NCBI RefSeq assembly: GCF_032918005.1
Contig: NZ_CP136628.1
Coordinates: 4,139,501 to 4,203,500, forward strand
From: Bradyrhizobium sp. NDS-1
GTDB taxonomy: Bacteria > Pseudomonadota > Alphaproteobacteria > Rhizobiales > Xanthobacteraceae
Length of the DNA stretch: 64,000 nucleotides
Reading direction: 5' to 3'
The position numbers and the translations under genes were made by a program. Positions 17,159-25,032 of this stretch are shown piece after piece. A model generated the notes under the pieces. That model was not told the origin of the DNA, ran no database searches, and saw only the letters and a list, made by a program, of their open reading frames with translations. Every line of letters begins with the position of its first letter. Within the stretch, counting starts at the first letter, position 1.

Positions 17159-18424
17159 CTATTTGACGAGGATCAGAGAGAGCGACGGATAGAGTGAGAG
17201 CAGCACGAGGAGGACGCAGGAGATGACGAAGAACGGCAGCGTCACCATGAACATCTTGCCGGGCTTGGCGCCGGTGACGGCGGCCGCGACGAAGAAGCAG
17301 AGCCCGACCGGCGGCGACAGCAGACCGAGCACCAGATTGATCACCACCACCACGCCGAAATGCCTGGGATCGATGTGATAGACCTCAGTCGCGACCGGCA
17401 GCAGGATCGGCACGGTCATGATCAGGCCGGGAATGCCGTCGATCACGGTGCCGATGACCAGCAGGATCACGTTGCAGATCAGCATGAAGCTGACCGGATC
17501 CTTGGCGACCGTCTGGATCCAGGCGGCGGTCTCCTGCGGCACCTTGCCGAAGATCAGGACCCAGGAGAACACCGCCGCGGCCGCCACCAGAAACAGCACG
17601 ATCGCCGAATAGATGGCGCTGCGCAGCATCATCTGCGGCAACTGGGAGAACTCGAATTCCCTGGTCCAGAACTTTCCGACCAGCGCGGCGGCGACGGCGC
17701 CGACGGCCGCGGATTCGGTCGCATTGGCGAGACCGCCGAGAATGGTGCCGACGATGACGATCGGGATCAGCAGCGTCGGTGACGTCCGCAGGATCGTCAT
17801 GACGCGCTGGCGCGGCGTCTGATAGTCCGCGCGGGGATAGTTGTAGACGTAGCCCATCAGCGCGATGACGAGGCAGAACATCACGGTGAGGATGATGCCG
17901 GGCACGATGCCGGCGATCAGCATGTCGCTGACCGAGACCTGCGCCAGCACGCTGTAGACCACAAACATCACCGAAGGCGGGATGATCGGGCCGAGCATGC
18001 CGCCATAGGCGGTCAGCCCGGCTGCGAAAGTCTTGTCATAACCCTTCTTCTCCATCTCCGGCACCATGATCTGGGCCATGATCGCGACCTGCGCGGTTGC
18101 TGATCCCAGAATCGAGGAGATGAACATGTTGGCGAGGATATTGACGTAGGCGAGCCCGCCCTTGAGCGAGCCGACGAAGGCCATCGCCATGTCGACGATA
18201 CGGCGCGTGATGCCGCCGCCGTTCATGATCTCGCCGATCAGGATGAAGAGCGGGATGGCGATCAGGCCGTAGCTGTCGACGCCGCCGAACAGCTGGAGCG
18301 GATAGGACTGGAACAGCACCGGGTTGCCGGAAGCCGCGATATAGACGAGGCCGGCGAGGCACAGGCAAAGCCCGATCGGCACGCCGACCAGCATGAATGC
18401 CATGAAGGCCGCGGACGTGACCAT
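17159..18424 (-). CDS. TRAP transporter large permease (DctM type)
   Basis: The 421-aa inner-membrane subunit starts at ATG 18424, sharing one base with the DctQ stop (TGATG). It has about a dozen hydrophobic segments. Family motifs include SYGLIAIPLFILIGEIMN, SSILGSATAQVAIMAQIMVP, YGGMLGPIIPPSVMFVVYSV and IDGIPGLIMTVPILLPVA. It uses a sodium or proton gradient to move substrate delivered by the DctP receptor encoded 24 bp downstream. Confidence 0.93.
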   Translation of the reverse strand: MVTSAAFMAFMLVGVPIGLCLCLAGLVYIAASGNPVLFQSYPLQLFGGVDSYGLIAIPLFILIGEIMNGGGITRRIVDMAMAFVGSLKGGLAYVNILANMFISSILGSATAQVAIMAQIMVPEMEKKGYDKTFAAGLTAYGGMLGPIIPPSVMFVVYSVLAQVSVSDMLIAGIVPGIILTVMFCLVIALMGYVYNYPRADYQTPRQRVMTILRTSPTLLIPIVIVGTILGGLANATESAAVGAVAAALVGKFWTREFEFSQLPQMMLRSAIYSAIVLFLVAAAAVFSWVLIFGKVPQETAAWIQTVAKDPVSFMLICNVILLVIGTVIDGIPGLIMTVPILLPVATEVYHIDPRHFGVVVVINLVLGLLSPPVGLCFFVAAAVTGAKPGKMFMVTLPFFVISCVLLVLLSLYPSLSLILVK

Positions 18425-19047
18425 CAGTTGACCCCGTCCAGCTCGGAGAGCTGAAAGCCCGTCAGTGGCGTGCGCGGGACCAGCCCGAGATCTTCCAGGA
18501 GATTGGCGAGACCGTGAATGGTCATCGACACCGCGAAGATCGGCAGCGTCAGATAGAGCACCCAGGTCGGCCAGTTCAGCGTCTGAGTGCGTTCGGTGTA
18601 GAGAAAATTGAAGGTTTCGGCCGCGAGCCTGCGTCCGTCGAAGCCGGCGCGGGCCAGTCCGATCGGGTCCATCCACAGCACGCAGGTGACGATCAACGCG
18701 ACGCCGAACACGACGACGAGGCCGGTCGAGATCACCTTGGCGAACTTCTGGCGCTGCGGCGAAAGACGCTCCGTCAGCATGGTCACTGCGAAATCGAGCC
18801 GCAGGCGCGTCATCGCGGACGCCCCGATGAAGGTCAACCAGACCACGCAATAGACTGCGGATTCGTCGATCCAATAAATCGGGAAACGCGAGTAGCGGGT
18901 GACGACGTTCACCAGGATCAGGCCGGTGAGCAGATACATCAGGCCTATCAGCGCCACGCGCTCGACGGCGAGCAGGGCGCTCGAGATCCGGACGATCGTA
19001 CGTCGGACGCTAAGCGCGCGCGTGGCCGGCATCGTCTGCTCGATCAT
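18424..19047 (-). CDS. TRAP transporter small permease (DctQ type)
   Basis: The 207-aa protein from ATG 19047 has four predicted membrane segments typical of DctQ (ALIGLMYLLTGLILVNVVTR, YWIDESAVYCVVWLTFIGAS, STGLVVVFGVALIVTCVLWM, and a last one near LYLTLPIFAVSMTIHG). The frame is open to a TTG at 19089, but that start would put the gene inside the operator palindrome. It is the first gene of the operon dctQ-dctM-dctP-aldolase and is divergent from the GntR regulator. Confidence 0.9.
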   Translation of the reverse strand: MIEQTMPATRALSVRRTIVRISSALLAVERVALIGLMYLLTGLILVNVVTRYSRFPIYWIDESAVYCVVWLTFIGASAMTRLRLDFAVTMLTERLSPQRQKFAKVISTGLVVVFGVALIVTCVLWMDPIGLARAGFDGRRLAAETFNFLYTERTQTLNWPTWVLYLTLPIFAVSMTIHGLANLLEDLGLVPRTPLTGFQLSELDGVN

Positions 19048-19087
19048 GAAAGGCCCCAACCCACGAAAGATTTGTCGTGCGATTGCC

Positions 19088-19108
19088 AAATGTATAATTT
19101 ATACATTT
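19088..19108. promoter_or_regulatory. Operator palindrome for the GntR regulator
   Basis: Perfect 10-bp arms AAATGTATAA and TTATACATTT are separated by a single T. It is an AT-rich island in the GC-rich gap between the TRAP operon and the gntR gene, about 40 bp before the DctQ start. The core TGTATA...TATACA resembles sites bound by FCD-type GntR regulators. The likely effect is repression of the TRAP operon, and perhaps autoregulation, until the substrate is present. Confidence 0.75.
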
Positions 19109-19260
19109 TGGGAGTCAAACGGAGATTACGATCAATTCGGCGGCAGCGCGCGCTTTTGCTGGGCACCTCGTTTCTGGCGCCCGGCTTTTGCGGAGCATCT
19201 CGACATGCAAGACAGGGACCGCGTCGGCCGAACGAGTCGGGAAGGACAACAGAAGGTCAG

Positions 19261-19944
19261 ATGAAGCAGCCTCTAAAGCATCGCACGCTGTCGGCCGCGA
19301 TTGTCGATCAGCTTCGCCAGGCGATCCTCGACGGTACCTATCCGGCCGGATCGCAACTGCGCCAGGATGCGCTTGGTGAGGCCTACGGCGTCAGCCGGAT
19401 TCCCGTTCGCGAAGCGCTGTTTCAGCTCGAGGCCGAAGGCCTGGTGCGCATCGTTCCGCAGAAGGGCGCCATCGTCTCGGAGCTGTCGCTGGACGAAATC
19501 AACGATGTCTTCGACCTGCGCCGTATTCTGGAGCCGCGATTGCTGGCGCAGTCGGCGCCGCGGTTCACGACAGCGGATTTCGAAGGGCTCGACGACATTC
19601 ACAAGAGCTTCGAGAAGGCGATCAAGGCGCGCAATGTCAGTGAATGGGGGCAGCTCAACGCCGACTTTCACATGGCGCTCTACGTGCACGCCCCGCAGCC
19701 GCGCACCCGCGCAATCGTGCTGTCGCTGCTCCAGACCAGCGACCGCTACACGCGTCTGCAGCTCTCCAACACCAAAGCGATGGGGACAGCGGAAAAGGAG
19801 CACGCCCATCTGATCGCGCTCTGCCGCGCACAGAAGGTGGAGGAGGCTTCCCGCTTCCTGGAGCGGCACATCGAGGCGGTGCGCAAGGATCTGTTGCAGG
19901 TGGTGGCGAACGCGCCGACATCGCGGCGGAAGAACGCGCCATAA
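19261..19944 (+). CDS. GntR-family regulator (FCD domain)
   Basis: The 227-aa regulator starts at ATG 19261; the longer open frame upstream has no coding character. Residues about 5-75 form the winged helix (LSAAIVDQLRQAILDGTYPA, LGEAYGVSRIPVREALFQLE, GLVRIVPQKGAIV). Residues about 85-215 form the all-helical FCD domain, with the metal-binding pattern seen as DFHMALY and later histidines in EHAHLIAL and ERHIEAV. It sits divergent from the first TRAP operon with a palindromic operator between, so it should control that operon in response to the imported acid. Confidence 0.92.
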   Translation: MKQPLKHRTLSAAIVDQLRQAILDGTYPAGSQLRQDALGEAYGVSRIPVREALFQLEAEGLVRIVPQKGAIVSELSLDEINDVFDLRRILEPRLLAQSAPRFTTADFEGLDDIHKSFEKAIKARNVSEWGQLNADFHMALYVHAPQPRTRAIVLSLLQTSDRYTRLQLSNTKAMGTAEKEHAHLIALCRAQKVEEASRFLERHIEAVRKDLLQVVANAPTSRRKNAP

Positions 19945-19960
19945 TCACCGCACTCTCAGG

Positions 19961-20047
19961 TTGGGCAAAGCGGAGCGCGCCCACCACCTTTCGCTGACAA
20001 CAAAGAGATCGTGGGCACGGCGCTGCGCGCCTTTGCCCACCCTACGG
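19961..20047. repeat. Palindromic intergenic repeat, copy 2 (inverted)
   Basis: The reverse complement begins CCGTAGGGTGGGCAAAGGCG and ends GCGCTCCGCTTTGCCCAA, matching the element at 15053-15139 closely over its full length apart from the central spacer. It lies between the GntR gene and the second TRAP operon. The two copies face opposite ways on either side of the first TRAP cluster. Confidence 0.85.
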
Positions 20048-20062
20048 CAGCGGTGATGGCCT

Positions 20063-21421
20063 CTACCTGCTCCCGTCAGGCCCCATCACCAGGTCCGGCA
20101 ACCCGGTCGAAATCGCCGGAAAGAAGCACAGCAGCAGCACCGCGAGCATCATCAGCAGCACGAAGGGCAGGGTGCCCCAGATCACCTCGCGCAAGGGAAT
20201 GTCCGGCGCGACGTTGCGGATGACGAAGATGTTGAGGCCGACCGGCGGATGGATCAGGCCCATCTCCATCACGATGGTCATGACCACGCCGAACCAGATG
20301 ATGTCGAAATTGGCGGCGCGGAGCGGCGGCAGGATGATCGGCGCCGTCATCAGGATGATCGAAACCGGCGGCAGGAAGAAGCCGAGCACGACGACCATGA
20401 CGAGGATCGCGAACAGCAGCTCCCAGCGCGGCAGGTGCATCGCGACGATGGATTCGGCGACCGATTGCGAGATGTGCAGATAGCTCATCACGTAGGAGTA
20501 GAGCAGCGACATGCCGATGATCATCATCAGCATGGTCGATTCCCGGATCGTCGATTTCATGATCGGGGCGAGGTCGCTCGGCCGCCACACGCTGTAGATC
20601 GCCGCGATCAGCGCCAGCGCCAGCAGCCCGCCGAGGCCGGCGGTTTCCGACGGCGTGGCGTAGCCGCCATAGAGGGCGATCATGACGCCCGTCAGCAGTA
20701 GCACGAAGGGGATCACGCGCGGCAGCACGCTGAAGCGTTCGGCCAACGTGTACTCGTCGCGGGCGAGGATCGCGGCCTCCGGTCCGCCTTTCTTGTAGAT
20801 CGCTTCGGCCGCTGCATATTCCTGGCGGAAGCGGACCACGGCATAGGCGCCGAACAGAAAGACCAGCAGCAGGCCGGGACCGATGCCGGCAAGGAACAGC
20901 CGCCCCAGCGACTTCTCGGCGGCGACGGCGAAAAGGATCATGGTGATCGAGGGCGGCAGCAGAATGCCGAGCGTGCCACCCGCTGCGATGATTCCGGCGG
21001 CGAAGCCCCCGGAATAGCCGCGCTTGCGCATCTCGGGGATGCCGGCCGAGCCGATCGCCGAGCAGGTGGCGGGCGAAGACCCCGCCATCGCCGCGAACAG
21101 TGCGCAGGCGAACACGTTGGCAACGCCGAGACCGCCGGGCACGCGGTGTAGCCAGGCATGGAGCGCCAAATAGAGATCCTGGCCGGCGCGGGACTTGCCG
21201 ATCGCGGCGCCCTTCAGGATGAACAGCGGGATCGACAGCAGCGTGATCGAGGCCATTTCCTCATAGACGTTCTGCGTCACCGTATCGAGCGACGCGGCAG
21301 GCATGTAGATGGCCATGAACACGACTGCGACCGCGCCTAGCGCAAATGCAATCGGCATGCCCGAAAACATCACGAGCAGCGTCACGATCGCATAGGCAAC
21401 GCCGATACCGAACACGCTCAT
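20063..21421 (-). CDS. TRAP transporter large permease (DctM type), second system
   Basis: The 452-aa polytopic protein starts at ATG 21421, overlapping the DctQ stop by ATGA. Family motifs are FSGMPIAFALGAVAVVFMAI, SITLLSIPLFILKGAAIGKS, AMAGSSPATCSAIGSAGIPE, AAGGTLGILLPPSITMILFA and MEMGLIHPPVGLNIFVIRNV. It carries a hydrophilic central insertion around EYAAAEAIYKKGGPEAAILA that the first system's DctM lacks, so the two permeases belong to different subfamilies rather than being recent duplicates. Confidence 0.92.
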   Translation of the reverse strand: MSVFGIGVAYAIVTLLVMFSGMPIAFALGAVAVVFMAIYMPAASLDTVTQNVYEEMASITLLSIPLFILKGAAIGKSRAGQDLYLALHAWLHRVPGGLGVANVFACALFAAMAGSSPATCSAIGSAGIPEMRKRGYSGGFAAGIIAAGGTLGILLPPSITMILFAVAAEKSLGRLFLAGIGPGLLLVFLFGAYAVVRFRQEYAAAEAIYKKGGPEAAILARDEYTLAERFSVLPRVIPFVLLLTGVMIALYGGYATPSETAGLGGLLALALIAAIYSVWRPSDLAPIMKSTIRESTMLMMIIGMSLLYSYVMSYLHISQSVAESIVAMHLPRWELLFAILVMVVVLGFFLPPVSIILMTAPIILPPLRAANFDIIWFGVVMTIVMEMGLIHPPVGLNIFVIRNVAPDIPLREVIWGTLPFVLLMMLAVLLLCFFPAISTGLPDLVMGPDGSR

Positions 21422-21972
21422 GGACGCTTGGCTCCGGTGAAGGGCAGCGCAAGCTGCACGAGGATCTGGATGCAGAGCAGGCTCATGCCGAATGCCATCA
21501 GCGAATAGGGAATGGCGAGCGGCGGCGACCACATCGAGTTGGAGACCTGGCCGTCGACATAGGCTTCATGGGCCAGTGTCCAGGATTTCCAGGCGAAGAA
21601 GGTGCAGAACAGGAACGTGGCGGCGTCGACCAGCCAGAGCCGGACGCTGTTCGCGAACGGCGAGAGCAGCCCGACAAACGCCTCGATGCCGATATGGCCG
21701 CGGTTCTGCTGCACATAGGCCGCCGTCATGAAGGTTGCGCCGACCAGCAGGAACACGGCGGCTTCGTCCTGCCAGTAATTGGCCGCCTTGTAGAGAGCGC
21801 GGCTGAGCACGCTGTAGCTCAGGATGGCACAGGCCGCGACCAGCGCGATCGCGGCGAACACGACGATGATGCTGTGGAGGACGGCGAGACCGCGATCGAT
21901 CGCCGCCGCAAGGCCGGTCCTTGCGGCAGCGTTCGCCTGATCGTCACGATCCGGAAGCGGACCGTGGCTCAT
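21418..21972 (-). CDS. TRAP transporter small permease (DctQ type), second system
   Basis: The 184-aa protein starts at ATG 21972, overlapping the DctP stop by four bases. Four membrane segments are visible (SIIVVFAAIALVAACAILSY, ANYWQDEAAVFLLVGATFMT, LWLVDAATFLFCTFFAWKSW, SLMAFGMSLLCIQILVQLAL). The NYWQDEAAVFLLVGA segment is the conserved DctQ hallmark. It couples the periplasmic receptor to the large permease. Confidence 0.9.
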   Translation of the reverse strand: MSHGPLPDRDDQANAAARTGLAAAIDRGLAVLHSIIVVFAAIALVAACAILSYSVLSRALYKAANYWQDEAAVFLLVGATFMTAAYVQQNRGHIGIEAFVGLLSPFANSVRLWLVDAATFLFCTFFAWKSWTLAHEAYVDGQVSNSMWSPPLAIPYSLMAFGMSLLCIQILVQLALPFTGAKRP

Positions 21973-22991
21973 GCGGCAACGTCGATTGCGAGCTTGAGCA
22001 GGTTCGCCGAGGTCGCGGTCTTGCCGCTGTAGTCCTTCCACGCGGTGTCGCGAGCGATGTCGCGCCACTTGCCGACCGTCGCCGCATCCAGCGCCGAGAC
22101 CTTGGCGCCGGCCTTCTCATAGACCTTGGCGACCTCGATATCGTCGTCCTGCGCGCCCTTGCGGCCGAAGGCTTCGAGCTCGGTACCCACCGTGAGCAGG
22201 ATGTCCTGCTGGTTCTTCGGCAGCTTGTCGAAGATCGCCTTGGACATCATCAGCGGCTCGAGCATGAACCAGTAGGAAGCGCCGGCCCCTGACGTCAGCG
22301 ATTTCGCGACTTCTTCAAGGCGGAACGAGATCAGGCTGGTCGAGGAGGTGATGCCGGCATCGCACGCACCGGTCTGCATCGCCGCGTAGATTTCGTTCGA
22401 GGGCACCGACAGCACCGAGGCGCCCGCCGTCTGCAGCACCATGTCCATCTCGCGCGAGCCGCCGCGCACCTTGAGGCCCTTGGCATCTTCCGGCGCGACG
22501 ATCGGCTTGGAGCGGCTGGCAACGCCGCCGGCCTGCCAGACCCAGGTGAGCAGAATGATGCCCTTGTCGGCGAGGAAGTCGGTCAGCGCCTTGCCGACGG
22601 GCTCCTTCTTCCAGCGCAGGCCCTGGTCGTAAGTGGTGACGAGGCCCGGCATCAGTCCGATATTGGTTTCCGGCACTTCGCCGCCGGCATAGGGCATCGG
22701 ATAGAGGCTGATGTCGAGCGCGCCCTTGCGCATCGCGGAGAACTGCGCGTTGGTCTTGATGAGCGAGGAGTTCGGGTAGATCTCGGCGGCGATGTCGCCA
22801 TTGCTGCGCTTGCTGACTTCGGCGGCGAACATGCGGCAGAGCCGGTCGCGGAAATCGCCCTTGTCGATGGTGCCGCCCGGAAACTGGTGCGAGATCTTCA
22901 GTGTGGTCGCGGCCTGCGCCGTACCGGTGCCGAAGCGGAGAATGGCGGGTGCGGCGACTGCGGTCGCGAGCAAATGGCGGCGCGTGAGCAT
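21969..22991 (-). CDS. TRAP transporter substrate-binding protein (DctP type), second system
   Basis: The 340-aa receptor has a signal peptide with paired arginines (LTRRHLLATAVAAPAILRFG, cleavage after AQA about residue 27). The mature part is DctP-like: TTLKISHQFPGG, YPNSSLIKTNAQFSAMRKGA, DAKGLKVRGGSREMDMVLQT (ligand-carboxylate Arg), SVPSNEIYAAMQTGACDAGI and a helical C-terminus. It is the first gene of the second operon. No catabolic gene or regulator is attached, so the substrate is unknown. Confidence 0.9.
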   Translation of the reverse strand: MLTRRHLLATAVAAPAILRFGTGTAQAATTLKISHQFPGGTIDKGDFRDRLCRMFAAEVSKRSNGDIAAEIYPNSSLIKTNAQFSAMRKGALDISLYPMPYAGGEVPETNIGLMPGLVTTYDQGLRWKKEPVGKALTDFLADKGIILLTWVWQAGGVASRSKPIVAPEDAKGLKVRGGSREMDMVLQTAGASVLSVPSNEIYAAMQTGACDAGITSSTSLISFRLEEVAKSLTSGAGASYWFMLEPLMMSKAIFDKLPKNQQDILLTVGTELEAFGRKGAQDDDIEVAKVYEKAGAKVSALDAATVGKWRDIARDTAWKDYSGKTATSANLLKLAIDVAA

Positions 22992-23335
22992 GGCATGATC
23001 CCCTTGGGCGGTTTTTGAACGGTTCTTGTTTGGCGAGATTGGTCCGGGTTTTCGAGACCGGCGCGTGGGCCCATCCTAGCCGGTCTCTCACCTGATGATC
23101 CCTCATCTGATAGTTCGAGATCGAATGCCGCGGCAAGTGCCGGTTGTGCTGCGCTGCACACTTCCGATCCCCATAATTCCGATCCCATGACAGGCCCTCG
23201 CTCATCCGAATGACGGACCGCAGCGGGATCGCCAAAATTTGTCGGCGGCGGCGTAACAAGGCGGGCCGTCCATCCGTCGAAGTTGAGTAGCGGCCTCCGT
23301 CGCTGACCAACACCACCTCAAAGGGAAGATGATCC
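22992..23335. other. Divergent intergenic region between TRAP receptor and MXKDX genes
   Basis: This 344-bp stretch holds the divergent promoters of the second TRAP operon (minus) and the MXKDX gene (plus). A TGATGATCCCTCATCTGATA stretch lies near 23095-23114 and could be an operator. No gene with coding character is seen. Confidence 0.4.
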
Positions 23336-23581
23336 ATGACCATTCGCACCCGTATCGTGCTCGGCCTCTCGGCTGCCGCTCTCTCGCTTGGCCTCGCGTT
23401 TGCGCCGGCCGCTTTTGCTCAGGACAAGATGGGCAAGGATGACGGGATGATGAAGAAAGATACGATGTCCAAGGACGGCATGATGAAGAAGGACACCATG
23501 TCCAAGGACGACGGCATGAAGAAGGACCACATGTCGAAGGACGGGATGAAGAAAGACGACGGGATGATGAAGAAGAACTGA
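23336..23581 (+). CDS. Pentapeptide MXKDX repeat protein, exported
   Basis: The 81-aa protein has a clear Sec signal (TIRTRIVLGLSAAALSLGLA, then FAPAAFA, cleavage before QDK). The mature part consists almost only of Met/Lys/Asp units such as KKDTM, SKDGM and KKDDGM, repeated about nine times. Databases recognise this as the MXKDX repeat family of small periplasmic proteins with unknown role. The extreme Met and Lys/Asp content suggests metal or oxidant interaction, which is inference. An AGGGA site precedes the ATG. Confidence 0.85.
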   Translation: MTIRTRIVLGLSAAALSLGLAFAPAAFAQDKMGKDDGMMKKDTMSKDGMMKKDTMSKDDGMKKDHMSKDGMKKDDGMMKKN

Positions 23582-23631
23582 TCCCCGGCGCTGCAGCGTT
23601 TGCGATACGCAGACGCGCACTCAAACGTCCT

Positions 23632-23652
23632 GGGGCGGTCGTGGACCGCCCC
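23632..23652. terminator. GC hairpin between MXKDX and DUF6481 genes
   Basis: GGGGCGGTC and GACCGCCCC form a perfect 9-bp stem with a GTG loop about 50 bp after the MXKDX stop. No T-run follows on the plus strand, so it may act as an mRNA end stabiliser or factor-dependent stop rather than an intrinsic terminator. Confidence 0.45.
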
Positions 23653-23697
23653 GGAGGCAATTATCAGTTCAATTCAATTGAACGTGAATTATGATCG

Positions 23698-24045
23698 TTA
23701 CTTGCGCTTGGCCTTGCGGGCGGCGTAGCGGGCGTCGCGCTTGGCCTTCTGCTCGGCCTCGAGCTCAGCCGCCTTAGCGGCCGCTTCCTCGGCTTCACGC
23801 GCAAGCCGTAGGGCTTCCGCGGCTGCGGCTTCTTCCGCGATACGCTTCTGTTCGGCCCTTTCAGCCTCGCGCGAGGCCTTTGCCTCGGCGCGCTTCGCCG
23901 CGAGGGCCTCGCGTTCGGCACGCTTCGCCGCAACCGTGGGATCATCGGGCCCCGGTTGGGACTTGAACTTGTTCAAAAGGTTCTTGCGTGCGTCTTGCGC
24001 CGCTTTTTGCCGGTCTGCGAAACCTGGTTCCCTGAATCCACTCAT
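23698..24045 (-). CDS. DUF6481-like charged coiled-coil protein
   Basis: The 115-aa product starts SGFREPGFADRQKAAQDARK at ATG 24045 and continues as an almost unbroken Ala/Lys/Glu/Arg helix ending ARYAARKAKRK. The conserved N-terminal FREPGFADRQKAA block matches what I recall of DUF6481 proteins in Bradyrhizobium and relatives. It is basic and probably binds nucleic acid or forms a coiled coil; function is unknown. It converges with the MXKDX gene. Confidence 0.8.
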   Translation of the reverse strand: MSGFREPGFADRQKAAQDARKNLLNKFKSQPGPDDPTVAAKRAEREALAAKRAEAKASREAERAEQKRIAEEAAAAEALRLAREAEEAAAKAAELEAEQKAKRDARYAARKAKRK

Positions 24046-24312
24046 CGACGAGCCTTGTCTTCCTCGCTTTCGATCCTAAATCACTGCGTGTTGGTACGTC
24101 GGCTGGGCATAGCGGGCGCCACGCGACGCAGAAGCGTGTACATCGGCGCGCGTCGCGAAGCCACCCCATAATCGCAGCCGATCAGGTCAACGAAAAATCG
24201 CCCACCTCCCGACGATCTCTCGTAGCCCGGAAAAACTGCCGAATTGTGATGTCCCTCATAAGGGACCACGAGGCTGACGCCTAGCGTCCGCCCCCCGATA
24301 CGGAGTACGGGC

Positions 24313-24549
24313 ATGCCGATCTCTAGACTAAGCCTGAAGGCGCTCGCAATTGCCTTCGTCCTGGTAGCCGTGGCCGGTGCCATGCTGTTGCTCGGTCGTC
24401 CGCAGCCGGTCGAGAGCGCCGTCCTGGGAGCCGACTGGGAATGCACCCAGACCGCGTTCGTGCTCACGACCTGCGCTCCGCGTGTCCAGCAGGCGATTCC
24501 GGCGGTCGAAACCTCACGTAAGCATGCCGACCGGGCGACCCGAGGCTGA
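24313..24549 (+). CDS. 78-aa small membrane-anchored or exported hypothetical
   Basis: ATG 24313 follows CGGAGTACGGGC. Residues 6-29 form a hydrophobic segment (LSLKALAIAFVLVAVAGAML), then a short polar region with two cysteines (DWECTQTAFVLTTCAP) that could form a disulfide in the periplasm. The rest is charged. No domain is recognised. Two further small membrane or exported protein genes follow on the same strand. Confidence 0.55.
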   Translation: MPISRLSLKALAIAFVLVAVAGAMLLLGRPQPVESAVLGADWECTQTAFVLTTCAPRVQQAIPAVETSRKHADRATRG

Positions 24550-24639
24550 ACCGGGGACACTGGACCGGGCTGGCTGACCGGAGATGTGACGGGACGCCGC
24601 AGAGGTGATAAGCCGACTTGCGCGCGCGATCTGGTAGCC

Positions 24640-24858
24640 ATGTCCACATCCCAGCCCGAACCGGGCGAGAAGCCGAAATCCCAGCTGAAGCCTCCCTCCG
24701 GCGATAACCGCCGCGGCGCGATCGCCGGCTTGATTATCGCGATCTTGATCCTCGCTGTCGGCTGGTGGCTCGCTCGGGACCTCACGGCGGCCAGCAAGAT
24801 GCAGGACTGCCTGATGTCGGGTCGCAGCAACTGCAACGTGATCGAGCCGGCCCGCTAG
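24640..24858 (+). CDS. 72-aa single-helix membrane hypothetical
   Basis: From ATG 24640 the product has a polar Pro/Lys-rich N-terminus, one strong transmembrane helix (RRGAIAGLIIAILILAVGWW) and a short tail with two cysteines (MQDCLMSGRSNCNVIEPAR). The C-terminal DCLMSGRSNCNVIE stretch recalls small conserved rhizobial membrane proteins with a similar tail. A longer frame from GTG 24586 is possible but looks non-coding. The ribosome site is weak. Confidence 0.6.
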   Translation: MSTSQPEPGEKPKSQLKPPSGDNRRGAIAGLIIAILILAVGWWLARDLTAASKMQDCLMSGRSNCNVIEPAR

Positions 24859-25032
24859 ACGCTGTCCAGTTTGGATCTCGGGCGAAAAAATGCCCTGATC
24901 TTAATCATTTGTAACGGGACTTCGCCGACCAAAGCAGGTCAGCTATGTCAGCCGGCATCAAGCCCGGCGCGAGGCGAATCGGCTATCGCGCCAGGCACCA
25001 CGGCATTCGAGAGAGCAGGGGGTCAAGCACGC

